Notes: generated by a model not told the origin, from the sequence alone. 64,000 bases of DNA from Amycolatopsis sp. NBC_01480 (GCF_036227205.1 NZ_CP109442.1:1488001-1552000), one strand, 5' to 3'. Counted from the stretch's first letter, positions 15,579 through 24,849 are shown. Made by a program: numbers and translations.

Positions 15579-16250
15579 GTGCCGACCCATCCGCTGGACA
15601 ACGCCACCCACTCCGCCCTGACCGGGCCGCACGCCCGGTTCGCCGAGCGCCGCGGCAACGCGCTGCGCTACCCGGCCGACATTTCGCCGTTGATGGCGCT
15701 GCCGGACGACCCCGAGACAAAAGACTGGACCGACCTCGCGGCTCTCGCCGGCGCGCGGCTCAGCCTGACCGGCCCCGTGCTCGAACCGCCGGACGGCTGG
15801 ACGGTCGAAGCGCGCATCCCGCTGCTACAGTTCGTCGACGACGGGATCGCCGCCGCGTCGGACGAGGAGGCCGTCCGTCTCGGCGAGGCCGACGTGCCGG
15901 AAATACTCGAGCTGGTCGAGCTGACCAAGCCCGGGCCGTTCCTGAAGCGCACCATCGAAATGGGCACCTACCTCGGGATCCGCCGTGACGGCCGGCTGGT
16001 GGCCATGGCCGGCGAACGCCTGCACGCTCCCGGATGGACGGAGATCAGCGCGGTCTGCAGCGACCCGGCCTACCGCGGGCACGGCCTCGGCACGCGGCTG
16101 CTGCTGGCCGTCGCCGCCGGAATCCGGGACCGCGGCGAGACCCCGTTCCTGCACGTTCTGGAGTCCAATGTGGACGCTGTCCGGCTGTATGAGCGCCTCG
16201 GGTTCCGGCTGCGGCTGCGCACGAACATCGTGATCGCCGCCCAGCCGTGA
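15579..16250 (+). CDS. GNAT family N-acetyltransferase
   Basis: A 223-residue protein with a C-terminal GNAT (FR47-like) domain. The acetyl-CoA loop is VCSDPAYRGHGLGTRLLLAVA and the final beta-alpha unit is LHVLESNVDAVRLYERLGF. The N-terminal 90 residues are a less conserved extension. The GTG at 15579 is 10 nt after the HxlR stop, with GAGGA upstream, so it is co-transcribed with the regulator. Acceptor unknown. Confidence 0.83.
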   Translation: MPTHPLDNATHSALTGPHARFAERRGNALRYPADISPLMALPDDPETKDWTDLAALAGARLSLTGPVLEPPDGWTVEARIPLLQFVDDGIAAASDEEAVRLGEADVPEILELVELTKPGPFLKRTIEMGTYLGIRRDGRLVAMAGERLHAPGWTEISAVCSDPAYRGHGLGTRLLLAVAAGIRDRGETPFLHVLESNVDAVRLYERLGFRLRLRTNIVIAAQP

Positions 16251-16832
16251 TCACTGGCCGAGCAGCGCGGCCTGGCTCTCCAGAACCGCCGACACCGCCT
16301 CGAAGGGCTCAGTGCTACGCAACGCGCGAGCAGTGACCAGCGCCCCCTCCATGCCCGCGACGGCCGTGTGGGCGAAGCGGCGCGCGGCAGCTTCGTCAAT
16401 GCCGAAAGCCGCGAAGTGTCCTGTCAAACTCTCGATCATCGCGGAGAAAGCCTTGCCGCCCATGGCATCGAGTTCGTCGGAGCCGCCGGCGGACTCGATC
16501 ACCAGCGGCGCCAGCGCGCACCCCTGCCGGTAATCCGCGGCCACGAGGTTTTCCCGAGCCTGGCCGAGATAAGCGTGGACCAGCTCGACCGGTGATCCGG
16601 CTGCCACGGCGGCGCGGTCGATCTGCGCGACCTGCTCGCGTACATGCAGTTCAGCCGCCTCCACCGCCAGCTGGGCCTTGCCGCCAGGGAAATGGAAGTA
16701 CACCGAACCGCGCGGAGCCTCGCTCAACGCCAGCACGTCCGAGAAGGCCGTCGCGTGGTAGCCCCGCTCGCGCAGGCACTGCCCGGCGGCCCGGACCATC
16801 TTCTCTCGCGCATCCGTGCGCCGTCCTGCCAT
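16251..16832 (-). CDS. TetR family transcriptional regulator
   Basis: A 193-residue TetR repressor. The HTH region is REKMVRAAGQCLRERGYHAT ... APRGSVYFHFPGGKAQL, typical of the subgroup with a PRGSxYxHFPGGK recognition helix. The C-terminal domain contains DYRQGCALAPLVIES. I start at MAGRRTD (16832); no ribosome binding site is present, so the message may be leaderless. It diverges from an SDR gene with a palindromic site between. The stop abuts the stop of the acetyltransferase. Confidence 0.87.
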   Translation of the reverse strand: MAGRRTDAREKMVRAAGQCLRERGYHATAFSDVLALSEAPRGSVYFHFPGGKAQLAVEAAELHVREQVAQIDRAAVAAGSPVELVHAYLGQARENLVAADYRQGCALAPLVIESAGGSDELDAMGGKAFSAMIESLTGHFAAFGIDEAAARRFAHTAVAGMEGALVTARALRSTEPFEAVSAVLESQAALLGQ

Positions 16833-16855
16833 GGTGCCCACGCTACGCCGCTATG

Positions 16856-16871
16856 TATGTCGTGCGACATA
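16856..16871. promoter_or_regulatory. palindromic operator for TetR/SDR pair
   Basis: TATGTCG-TG-CGACATA is a perfect 7-bp dyad midway between the divergent TetR (start 16832) and SDR (start 16938) genes. It is the best candidate for repressor binding. Confidence 0.7.
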
Positions 16872-16937
16872 GTTTGTAGCCGAGTATGACGACTGTCATG
16901 GAAGGTGAGGGGGTCGAGCGAACGAAGGAGAGCGCCC

Positions 16938-17705
16938 ATGTCATCCGTGCTCATCACCGGCGCGTCCCAGGGAATCGGCCGGGCCATCGCCCTGGAGCTG
17001 GCGAACCGCGGCCACCGGGTGATCGCCACCGCCCGCCGCCCGGAGACTCTGGCCGACCTGCCCGTCGACGAGCGCTTGCGGCTCGACGTCACCGACCAGG
17101 ACAGCGTCGACGAGGCCATGGCCGCGGCCGGGGAGGTCGACGTGCTGGTCAGCAACGCCGGCGCGACCCTGCGCGCGCCGCTGGAAAGCGTTCCCCTGGC
17201 CGAGGTCGAACGGATCTACCAGCTCAACACCATCGGCGCGTTACGCGTGGCGCAAGGCGTGCTGCCCGCGATGCGCGAGCGGGGGTCGGGCCGCCTGGTC
17301 TTCGTCTCCAGCATCCAGGGACGGCTGGTGCTGCCGGTCATCGGCGCGTACGGCGCGAGCAAGTGGGCGCTGGAGGCGATCGCCGAGACGCTGGCCATCG
17401 AGACCCGTCCCTTCGGCGTCAAGGTGAGCATCGTGCAACCGGGCGCGGTGGCCACGAACGGCGCCGGTCAGACCGGCACCTTCTTCACCGACGACGACCC
17501 GTACGCCCCGCTGTACCGGCAATTGGGCGCACTGCGCGGCGAGGTCGTCACGCCCGAGGAGGTGGCCGCCGTCGTCGCCGACACGATCGAACAGCCGGAG
17601 CCGCCGCTGCGCGTACCCGCTGGCGCCCCGGCTGAACGAGCCTTGCGGGCACGCAAGGAAGCCCCCGAAGATCAGCCGTTCATGCCGGTCGACATCGACT
17701 GGTGA
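16938..17705 (+). CDS. short-chain dehydrogenase/reductase
   Basis: A 255-residue classical SDR. The cofactor motif is VLITGASQGIGRAIALEL, followed by NAG (VSNAGATLRAPL), catalytic Ser in FVSSIQG and the YGASK motif (IGAYGASKWALEAIAETLA). The start at 16938 has AAGGAG upstream. Reads away from a TetR gene through a palindromic operator, so it is probably substrate-induced. Cytoplasmic NADP-dependent alcohol/ketone chemistry; substrate unknown. Confidence 0.88.
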   Translation: MSSVLITGASQGIGRAIALELANRGHRVIATARRPETLADLPVDERLRLDVTDQDSVDEAMAAAGEVDVLVSNAGATLRAPLESVPLAEVERIYQLNTIGALRVAQGVLPAMRERGSGRLVFVSSIQGRLVLPVIGAYGASKWALEAIAETLAIETRPFGVKVSIVQPGAVATNGAGQTGTFFTDDDPYAPLYRQLGALRGEVVTPEEVAAVVADTIEQPEPPLRVPAGAPAERALRARKEAPEDQPFMPVDIDW

Positions 17706-19418
17706 TCAGGGCCGCCGGAAGATCGTGATCGAGTGGCCGACTTCGTCGATCGGGGTGCTGCTGTCGAGCAGTGACCGCAGGTGTGCGTCGGCCTTGGCGA
17801 TGAGGGAATCGGAGACCACGAGCAGGCCGTGGACCTCGTTCGGGGGGACGCGGAGCGGGTCGGCGGCGTTGATGCCGTAGTAGGACGGCACGCCGCTGCC
17901 CTGGTAGGCGAGCCAGATCGGCCGGCCCGGGTAGCGCTGCTTCAGCCGGTCGCCCAGGCGGCCGAGATCCTGGCCCCAGTCGACGTTCGAGTCGTGCAGG
18001 CGCAGGTGCGTTTCGGCCGGGCCGCCGAACGCCTCGTTGGCGTAGGGCAGGTAGTACGGGAACGTCCGCAGCGAGCTGACCGCCACGAAAACGACCAGGA
18101 CCGCCGCCGCGAGGTGGGCCCACCGGCGGCGCAACGCGACCACGCCGGCCGCCGCGACGGTCAGGAACATCGGCAGGAAAACCGTGTACCGGACGCCGAA
18201 GTCGCGGCTGCCGGTCATGGCCGCGGCCAGCAGCAAGGCGGCGGGAACGAGCACGTACGGCGCGGCCGGGCGCAGCCGGGGAATCGCCACCAGCACAACG
18301 GCACCGGCCAGCCAGAGCGCCAGCAGGCCCAGCGGCGTTTTCACCAGGATCGCGGCCGGGAGGTAGTACCACAACGAGCCGAAGTAGTGCCGGCCGAACA
18401 TGAATCCGTTCCACACCTGGTCTTCGAAGCCGAACTGGAAATGCATGCCGTCGCGGTACGGCTGGGGCAGCGGCAACCAGTCGGCGAGCGCGCGCACGCC
18501 GTGGAGCACCGGCAACCCCGGCGGCGTCGTCCAGCGCAGCCGCGGATCCACGGCGAGATAGGACGCCCACACCACGGCGATCGCGATCAGCGCCACCCCG
18601 ACGACGGCCGCCGCGAACTGAAAGAACCCCGTCTCGCGCGTGCGGCGGGTGTGCCAGACGGACAGCACGACCAGGAGCAGCACCACCGGAACTCCGGCCA
18701 GTGCGCTCATCTTCGTGGCAATCGCCGCACCGAGGGCCAGCCCCGCCAAGGGGAGATACAGGACCGGCCGGCGCCGGGCCCGCCACACCAGCCAGACCGA
18801 GGTCAGCAGGAAACCGGCCTCCGGCACGTCGAGGTTGGCCAGTGCCCCGTACGCGATCAGGTCGGGCGAAAACGCGTACAGCGCGAGCGCCGTCAGCCCG
18901 CCGACGGGGCCGAAGAGATCACGCGCGAACGCGAAGACGACCAGCCCGAACAGCAGCGTGAGCACGATCATCGGCAGCCGCGCCAGCAGCATCAGCCGTC
19001 CCGGATCGTTGCCCGACTCATACAGCACGTGCCGGCCGAGCTGCGTCTGGTCGCCGGCGAACGCGGGGTCGAGGTGCACGTCGGCGAAGGCCAGCCCGGA
19101 CGCGATGATCAGCTTGCCCAGCGGCGGGTGCTCCGGGTTGTACCGCAGGCTGTGCTGCTGCAGGTAGACCACCGCCGTGCCCGCGTACACCGGCTCGTCG
19201 ATGGTCGGCGTCTGCTCCACGGCCGTGGTGATCATCGCGAACGCCATCTCGGCCAGCAGCGCGACCACCACAACCGCGAACGCCCACCGCCGCCACCCAG
19301 CCCGGCCCGGCGGACGTCGGCCGTCCGCGGGCGGCAAGTCCTGCGCGGTCGCCTCCTCCGCGCTCGGCAACTGGCTCGTAGACGGCGACAACCCGCGGTC
19401 CTTCCCGGCGAGAACCAA
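17706..19418 (-). CDS. glycosyltransferase family 39-like membrane protein
   Basis: A 570-residue polytopic membrane protein of the ArnT/PMT (GT-C, GT39/GT83) type. After a polar N-terminus (1-45) come about 11-13 membrane helices. The first extracellular loop carries TPTIDEPVYAGTA with the acidic pair typical of GT-C catalytic loops, then RYNPEHPPLGKLI, a strongly conserved motif of this subgroup. The C-terminal soluble part includes DSNVDWGQDLGRL, also characteristic. It would transfer a sugar from a polyprenyl phosphate donor on the outer face. The start is a TTG with AAGG upstream and is uncertain. Confidence 0.8.
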   Translation of the reverse strand: MVLAGKDRGLSPSTSQLPSAEEATAQDLPPADGRRPPGRAGWRRWAFAVVVVALLAEMAFAMITTAVEQTPTIDEPVYAGTAVVYLQQHSLRYNPEHPPLGKLIIASGLAFADVHLDPAFAGDQTQLGRHVLYESGNDPGRLMLLARLPMIVLTLLFGLVVFAFARDLFGPVGGLTALALYAFSPDLIAYGALANLDVPEAGFLLTSVWLVWRARRRPVLYLPLAGLALGAAIATKMSALAGVPVVLLLVVLSVWHTRRTRETGFFQFAAAVVGVALIAIAVVWASYLAVDPRLRWTTPPGLPVLHGVRALADWLPLPQPYRDGMHFQFGFEDQVWNGFMFGRHYFGSLWYYLPAAILVKTPLGLLALWLAGAVVLVAIPRLRPAAPYVLVPAALLLAAAMTGSRDFGVRYTVFLPMFLTVAAAGVVALRRRWAHLAAAVLVVFVAVSSLRTFPYYLPYANEAFGGPAETHLRLHDSNVDWGQDLGRLGDRLKQRYPGRPIWLAYQGSGVPSYYGINAADPLRVPPNEVHGLLVVSDSLIAKADAHLRSLLDSSTPIDEVGHSITIFRRP

Positions 19419-19496
19419 CCTTCAGCGTGATGACAGCGTAGCCAGCGATCAGCACGAGGCGGCGAACCGTCAGGCCGGCAATGGTGGCGCCGCGGA

Positions 19497-19850
19497 TCAG
19501 CCGGCGTAGATGTGTTCGGCCACCATGATCACCGTGACGTTGGTGGTGGAAGACGGCACTTCCGGAATGATCGAAGCGTCGACAACCCGCAGCCCGCTGA
19601 CGCCCTTGACCGCGCCGACCAAGTCGACCACGGCCCGGTTGCGGCTGGCCAGCTTCAGCGTGCCGGTCGACTCCGGCCGGACCAGCGCGGCCATCACGAC
19701 GATCGCCCCCGCCGGTGGGGCGGAACGAACCGTCCATCAGGTGCGTCGCGGTGAGGTGCAGGTCCAGCTCGTCGCCGGTCGCCTCGCTCGACGCTGTCCA
19801 CAGTAGGGCGCCGACGGCCGGGTCCACTTCCAGGTGATCGGGCGCCAGCG
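19497..19850 (-). pseudogene. GMC oxidoreductase, C-terminal fragment with internal deletion
   Basis: The minus strand carries C-terminal pieces of a glucose-methanol-choline oxidoreductase: DPAVGALLWTASSEATGDEL (from about 19827), then in another frame LVRPESTGTLKLASRN joined directly to AVVDLVGAVKGVSGLRVVDA and a normal end near EHIYAG. The intact family has about 100 residues, including the catalytic His region, between those last two blocks. The N-terminal FAD domain is missing altogether. It is non-functional. Its broken 5-prime end meets the broken MFS gene. Confidence 0.8.
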
Positions 19851-20133
19851 CGTACGCGCGATGAACCTCGTCGTCGCGTCCGTGCCCGAAGAGCGGATCG
19901 CGAGCGTTTCCGGGCTGGGCTGGGTGTTGCGCAGCGTCGGCGGCACTCTGGGCGGGCAGTTGAGCGGCAGCCTGCTGGCCGGCCGGCTGCTGCCGGGCAC
20001 GTCGCTCCCGGCCTGGCCGGCGTTCGTGACCGCGTTTTGGGCCGACCTCGCGGTGGGGCTGCTGGCGCTGGTGGGCAGCCTTGCGTTGAGGCGCCGCGCG
20101 AGGCTGGCGGGTACCAGCCTGGCCACCTCGTAG
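19834..20133 (+). pseudogene. MFS transporter, C-terminal fragment
   Basis: Ninety-nine codons whose homology-like part starts near AMNLVVASVPEERIASVSGL and continues with WVLRSVGGTLGGQLSG and two membrane helices, as in the last helices of DHA2-type drug efflux proteins. The first ten or so helices are absent, and it lacks a proper start. It is head-to-head with the GMC fragment at about 19834-19850, so one deletion probably removed the 5-prime halves of both. It ends at a TAG just before the palindrome at 20136. Confidence 0.75.
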
Positions 20134-20135
20134 GA

Positions 20136-20181
20136 CTCGTGAGTGTTTATACCGGTTCTAACCGTCATGAACACTCACGAG
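20136..20181. repeat. palindromic repeat, copy 1 (degenerate)
   Basis: Perfect 12-bp outer arms (CTCGTGAGTGTT at 20136-20147 with 20170-20181). The interior resembles the perfect copy at 52371-52416 (AACCGTCATG in the right half) but the left inner half has drifted. It lies between the MFS fragment and the response regulator, and the regulator's TGA stop (20175-20177) is inside the right arm. Probably a transcription terminator carried on a dispersed repeat. Confidence 0.7.
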
Positions 20182-20834
20182 CACAACCCCGTCCGCCAGG
20201 CCCAGGCGGCGATCTCCACCCGGTTCCGCACGGCCAGCTTCCGCTGCACGTTCGCCAGGTGGGTTTTGACCGTGGCCTGGGTGACGTACAGGCTGTCGGC
20301 GATCTCGCTGTTCGTCCGCCCCTGCGCCACCTGCCGCACCACGTCGATCTCCCGCTCGGTCAACGGCTCGCTCGGCGCCGGCTCCGGCGTCGCGGTGTCC
20401 GAGCGGTCCACCGCGAAGTGCGACAGCAGCCGCGTGGTCACCGTCGGCGCGATCAGCGTCGCCCCGACCGCGGCCGCGCGCACCGCTTCGATGAGCAGCG
20501 CGGGCGACATGTCCTTGAGCAGGAACCCGCAGGCCCCGTTGCGCAGCGCCCGGTACACGTACTCGTCCAGGTCGAACGTGGTGGCGATCAGGACGTTGAG
20601 CGGGTTCAGCACCCCCGGGCCGGCCAGCAGGCGGGTCGCCTCCAGCCCGTCCAGCTTGGGCATCCTGATGTCGAGCAGGCAGACGTCCGGGCGCAGGCGG
20701 CGGGCTTCGTCAACCGCGGCGCGGCCGTCCTCGACCGAGGCGACGACCTCCATGTCGGGCTGGGAGTCCAGGATCATCCGGAACGCCGAGCGCATCATCT
20801 CCTGGTCGTCGGCGATCAGCACGCGGATGCTCAT
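20175..20834 (-). CDS. NarL/LuxR family response regulator
   Basis: A 219-residue two-component response regulator. The receiver domain (1-120) has the acidic pocket ADDQEM, the phospho-acceptor Asp in CLLDIRMP (about residue 54) and Lys in FLLKDMS. The C-terminal LuxR-type HTH (about 155-215) has PLTEREIDVVRQVAQGRTNSEIA and ATVKTHLANVQRKL. Paired with the sensor kinase directly upstream on the same strand (9 nt gap). The ABC transporter diverging from the kinase is the likely target. Confidence 0.93.
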   Translation of the reverse strand: MSIRVLIADDQEMMRSAFRMILDSQPDMEVVASVEDGRAAVDEARRLRPDVCLLDIRMPKLDGLEATRLLAGPGVLNPLNVLIATTFDLDEYVYRALRNGACGFLLKDMSPALLIEAVRAAAVGATLIAPTVTTRLLSHFAVDRSDTATPEPAPSEPLTEREIDVVRQVAQGRTNSEIADSLYVTQATVKTHLANVQRKLAVRNRVEIAAWAWRTGLCS

Positions 20835-20843
20835 GGCCGGTCA

Positions 20844-21992
20844 TCATGGCAGAGCCGGCGTCAGCGGCAGGACCGCCCTCACGCGCCAGCCGCCGTCCGC
20901 GGGCCCCGCGGTGAGGGTTCCCCCGGCGTCGCCGACGCGTTCGGTCAAGCCCACCAAGCCGAAGCCGCCGCCGGAAGTGTCCGATGTGGACTTCCCATCG
21001 TCGGCCACCGTGATCTCGAGCCGTTCGCCGGACCGGGTCCGGGCGCGCACCTCGACGCCCGTGGCCCCGCCCGCGTGGCGCAGGATGTTGGTGAGCGACT
21101 CCTGGACGACGTGGTGCACCGCGTCGAGCACGTGCGGCGCCAGGTGCGTGATGGCGAGGTCGTCGTCGATGTAGGTGCGGACCGGCGGGCCGACGAAATG
21201 CCCGACCGGCTCCGCGACCGCCTCGCCCAGCGTCGCGCGGACCGGCGCCGGCTCGTCGTCGCGCAGCACCGAGATCATCCCCCGCATCGACGCGAGCGCC
21301 TGCGAGCCGGCCTTTTCGATCCCGGCCAGCATGTCGTCGAGCGCCTCCGGAGTGGGCTGGTGGCCACTGCTCGAGGTGAACCGGACCGCCTGCGTCTGGG
21401 CGACGATCGCGGTCACGTGGTGGGCGACGAAGTCGTGCAGGTCGCGGGCGTAGGCGAGGCGCTGCGCCTGCTTGGCGAGCTCACCCGCGTCGATGCGGCG
21501 CTGGTCGCGCAGGCGCAGGTACATGCCGAGCAGGATCACCAGCAGCATGCCGAAGAGCAGGACCGCCACCACGTTCCCGAGCCACGTGCTCCCCAGCGTG
21601 TAACAGCGGCTCGGCAGGGCCACGACCGCGGCGTACAGCAGCGGCACCACCAGCACCGAGCGGCCGGGCCGCAGCTCGATGATCGACCGCGCGGTCAGCC
21701 AGGCCAGCGAGACGATCTCCACGATGCCGAAGGTGTTGTCCAGCCCGTCCGGCAGCACCTGGCACAGCACGGTGAACGCGAGCGAGACCACGGCCAGCCC
21801 CGCGACCACCGGCGCGCGCACCGCGGGCATCGCCAGCACGGCCAGCGCGAGCAGGCCGCAGACCACCAGCCCCACCCCGGTCGCCACGGTCTCCGCGGTC
21901 AGGCCCTCGAGCACCACGAGCACCGCCGCGAGCAGGCCGAGGACGAGCAGCAGGCGCTGCGCCCAGGAAAGTCTTCCGATCATGACCGTCAC
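20844..21992 (-). CDS. two-component sensor histidine kinase
   Basis: A 382-residue membrane histidine kinase of the HisKA_3 class that pairs with NarL regulators. About six hydrophobic helices in residues 8-160 form an intramembrane-type sensor with no large external domain. The phospho-acceptor His is in AYARDLHDFVAHHVTAIVAQ. The N-box is in VVQESLTNILRHAGG and the G-box in GGGFGLVGLTERV. Starts at GTG 21992 or ATG 21983. Likely senses membrane stress or a peptide/antibiotic, with the neighbouring ABC transporter as output. Confidence 0.9.
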   Translation of the reverse strand: MTVMIGRLSWAQRLLLVLGLLAAVLVVLEGLTAETVATGVGLVVCGLLALAVLAMPAVRAPVVAGLAVVSLAFTVLCQVLPDGLDNTFGIVEIVSLAWLTARSIIELRPGRSVLVVPLLYAAVVALPSRCYTLGSTWLGNVVAVLLFGMLLVILLGMYLRLRDQRRIDAGELAKQAQRLAYARDLHDFVAHHVTAIVAQTQAVRFTSSSGHQPTPEALDDMLAGIEKAGSQALASMRGMISVLRDDEPAPVRATLGEAVAEPVGHFVGPPVRTYIDDDLAITHLAPHVLDAVHHVVQESLTNILRHAGGATGVEVRARTRSGERLEITVADDGKSTSDTSGGGFGLVGLTERVGDAGGTLTAGPADGGWRVRAVLPLTPALP

Positions 21993-22094
21993 GGTAGGAC
22001 AGTCCGCCCGCGACGGTCCTCATCCCTTCGGCGGACCCGGCCCGCGCCGTCTCGTCAGTTCGGTTGAACCGCCGGGGCGGGCGCCCGCGCGAGC

Positions 22095-24794
22095 ATGGCG
22101 ATCATGAACGAACAAACGGTGGCCGACGTGGAACAGCTAGGCAAGGTCTACGGCGACGGCGGGGCCGCGGTGGTCGCGCTGGCCGGGGTGAGCGCCGGCT
22201 TCCGGCGCGGCGAGTTCACCGCGATCATGGGCCCGTCGGGCTCGGGCAAGTCGACCTTCATGCACTGCCTGGCCGGGCTGGACAAGCCCACCACGGGGAA
22301 GGCGCGGATCGCGGGGATCGACCTGGGCTCGCTGGACGACGAGAAGCTCACGCGCGTGCGCCGCGAGAAGATCGGCTTCGTCTTCCAGTCCTTCAACCTG
22401 CTGCCGACGCTGAGCGCCTGGGAGAACATCATCCTGCCGTTGTCGCTGTCCGGCCGGCAGCCGGACCGGGCCTGGGCCGACCGGGTGATCACGGCGATGG
22501 GCCTCGGCGACCGGCTCGAGCACCGGCCCGCGCAGCTTTCCGGCGGACAGCAGCAGCGCGTCGCGTGCGCGCGGGCGCTGATCACCCGGCCGGAGCTCAT
22601 CGTCGCCGACGAGCCCACCGGGAACCTCGACTCCCGCTCCGGCGCGCAGATCCTCGGCCTGCTCCAGCGCTGCGCCCGCGAGTGGCGGCAGACCGTGCTC
22701 ATGGTGACGCACGACCCCACCGGACCGGACCAGGTCGCGCTCGACCGGTTCACCGCCGAACGCGCGGGTTACCAGGTCGGCGACCAGGTGCGGGTGATCG
22801 TCAACGGGGCCGTGCGCCAGGTCAAGGTCACCGGCATCTTCACCGCCGACGACGCGCGGCTCGCCGGGGGCGGCACGCTGGTCGCGTTTGACCTCAAGAC
22901 CGCGGGCGCGCAGTTCGCCCCAGCAGGCGGCTACACGACGGCCGACCTGGTGGCCGCGCCCGGCGTCAGCCAGGACGCGATCGCCACCAGTGTCCGCGCC
23001 GCGCTGCCGCGAACGTTCATCGCCGAAACGGGGACCTCGCTCAACTCCGCCCCGGCGGACAGCAAGCTCATCGAAATCCTGCTGCTGTTCGCCGCCGTGG
23101 CCCTCTTCGTCGCGGTTTTCTTGGTGGCCAACATGTTCACCATGCTCGCCGCGGCCCGCGCCCGGGAAAACGCGCTGCTGCGCGCGGTCGGCGCGTCACG
23201 CCGGTACGTGCTCCGGAGCGTGCTCGCCGAAGCCGCTGTGCTCGGCCTGATCGCGACGGTCCTCGGCTACCTGCTCGGGATCGGCGTGGCCGCGGTGCTC
23301 AACCGCGGGTTCTCCGTGATCAACGGTCCCGACGTGCCGCTGCGGGTGTTCAGCGCCGGCGCGCTGGCCGCCGCGCTCGGCGTCGGTGTCGGCGTGACGA
23401 TGATCGCCGCGTACGTCCCGGCCCGGCGCGCCGCCGCGATCCCGCCGATCGCGGCGCTGCGGTCCGGGCTGCCGCCGACCGCGAAGTCGTTGCGCCGCCG
23501 GAACATCATCGGTGTGGTGACCTTCCTGCTCGGCGCGATGGTCACCGCGGCCGGGATCGAGTCGCAGGACCTGATGTACCTCGGCGCGCCGCTGCTCATG
23601 CTCGGGCTGATCGTGCTGACCCCGTGGCTGGGCCTCGGCCTGACCAAGCTCTTGCGCGGCCCGTTGACCAGGCTTTCCGGCATGCGCGGCACGCTGGCCG
23701 TGGAGAACACGCGCCGCAACCCGCGCCGGACCGCCGCCACCGCCGCGACGCTGATGATCGGGCTGTCCGTCTGCGCGGCGGTCACCGTGATGATCTCCTC
23801 GGTCGCGGCGAAGGACGCGAAGGAAACTGCGGCCGGCGACAACGCCGACATCCACGTCACCGCGATCCCGTTCTCCGACCTCAGCTCCGGCACTACCACC
23901 GACCTCGCGAAGGTGCCCGGCGTGCAGGCGGTCAGCCCGCTCACACCGGTTTCGGTCAAGCTCGGGGAGCGCCGGTTCCTTCAGCTGACGGCGGTCGATC
24001 CGGGCAGTGCCAAGGATTTCCTGCCGCTGACGGTCCAGGCGGGCTCACTCGAACGGCTGGCCGACGGCATCGCGGTCTCAACGGCGACAGCTGCGGAGTA
24101 CGACCTCAAGGTCGGCTCCGAGGTGTCCGGGCCGCTCCAGTCGCTGGGCGCGGCGGACCAGCCGGTGTCGCTGCCCGTCGTGGCGGTCTACAACGCCCCG
24201 GAGTCCGTCGATCAGAGGGCGCTGATCCCGGCTCGGCTCGCGCCGAAAACCGCTTCGCCGCAGACGATTCTGGTGAAGGCCGCTCCCGGCCAGGATCCGG
24301 TGGCGCTGCGCGAGCGGATCCAGCGGACGCTCGCGAACCCGGTGCTGACAGTGCAAACCCGCGCCGAGGCCGCCGACGCGGCGAGCAGTCAAGCCGAGGA
24401 ATTCCTCAACATCCTGTACGCGCTGCTGAGCGTTTCGGTGCTGATCGGCGCCCTCGGCGTGGTGAACACCATGACGATGTCCACGATGGAGCGAGTGCGC
24501 GAGATCGGGCTGCTGGGCGCGGTCGGGCTCGGCCGCAAGCAGGTCGGTTCGGTGCTGCGCTGGGAGTCGGTGATCACCGCGATGCTCGGCGCCGTGATCG
24601 GGCTGGTGGCCGGGTGCGCGCTCGGCGCGATGGGCGTGCTGAGCCAGAAGGGCGTTCCGCTCGCGGTGCCGTGGGCGCAGCTGGGCGTGTTCGTGCTGGT
24701 GACGTTGGTGATCGGGGTTCTCGCTTCGCTGTGGCCGGCCCGGACCGCCGCCCGCACGCCGATCCTGACCGCGATCCACAGCGACACCGAGTAG
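22095..24794 (+). CDS. MacB-like ABC transporter: ATPase fused in frame to truncated permease
   Basis: An 899-residue chimera. Residues 1-209 are a MacB/LolD-type ATPase: Walker A GPSGSGKST (46-54), signature LSGGQQQR (148-155), Walker B LIVADEP (168-174) and H-loop MVTHDPT. It then jumps without a linker into the middle of the extracytoplasmic domain of an FtsX-type permease (ALDRFTAERAGYQVGDQVR). The ATPase lacks its last 20-40 residues, and the permease lacks its first membrane helix and early periplasmic region. Two FtsX domains follow, with about eight helices. Most simply, an in-frame deletion fused adjacent ATPase and permease genes. Activity is doubtful because the missing first helix would leave the extracytoplasmic region on the wrong side. 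Divergent from the two-component system. Confidence 0.85.
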   Translation: MAIMNEQTVADVEQLGKVYGDGGAAVVALAGVSAGFRRGEFTAIMGPSGSGKSTFMHCLAGLDKPTTGKARIAGIDLGSLDDEKLTRVRREKIGFVFQSFNLLPTLSAWENIILPLSLSGRQPDRAWADRVITAMGLGDRLEHRPAQLSGGQQQRVACARALITRPELIVADEPTGNLDSRSGAQILGLLQRCAREWRQTVLMVTHDPTGPDQVALDRFTAERAGYQVGDQVRVIVNGAVRQVKVTGIFTADDARLAGGGTLVAFDLKTAGAQFAPAGGYTTADLVAAPGVSQDAIATSVRAALPRTFIAETGTSLNSAPADSKLIEILLLFAAVALFVAVFLVANMFTMLAAARARENALLRAVGASRRYVLRSVLAEAAVLGLIATVLGYLLGIGVAAVLNRGFSVINGPDVPLRVFSAGALAAALGVGVGVTMIAAYVPARRAAAIPPIAALRSGLPPTAKSLRRRNIIGVVTFLLGAMVTAAGIESQDLMYLGAPLLMLGLIVLTPWLGLGLTKLLRGPLTRLSGMRGTLAVENTRRNPRRTAATAATLMIGLSVCAAVTVMISSVAAKDAKETAAGDNADIHVTAIPFSDLSSGTTTDLAKVPGVQAVSPLTPVSVKLGERRFLQLTAVDPGSAKDFLPLTVQAGSLERLADGIAVSTATAAEYDLKVGSEVSGPLQSLGAADQPVSLPVVAVYNAPESVDQRALIPARLAPKTASPQTILVKAAPGQDPVALRERIQRTLANPVLTVQTRAEAADAASSQAEEFLNILYALLSVSVLIGALGVVNTMTMSTMERVREIGLLGAVGLGRKQVGSVLRWESVITAMLGAVIGLVAGCALGAMGVLSQKGVPLAVPWAQLGVFVLVTLVIGVLASLWPARTAARTPILTAIHSDTE

Positions 24795-24801
24795 CCGGTG
24801 C

Positions 24802-24838
24802 GCACCCGGGCAGGGCGTGAAGGTGCCTGCCCGGGTGC
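24802..24838. terminator. bidirectional terminator hairpin
   Basis: A 13-bp perfect stem (GCACCCGGGCAGG at 24802-24814 with 24826-24838) and an 11-nt loop between the convergent ABC transporter and alpha/beta hydrolase genes. Confidence 0.8.
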
Positions 24839-24849
24839 CGCGCCGCCCG

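Noticed and set aside
17781..19430. 549-codon plus-strand ORF
   Set aside because: Antisense of the GT39 gene; His/Arg/Gln-rich composition typical of shadow frames.
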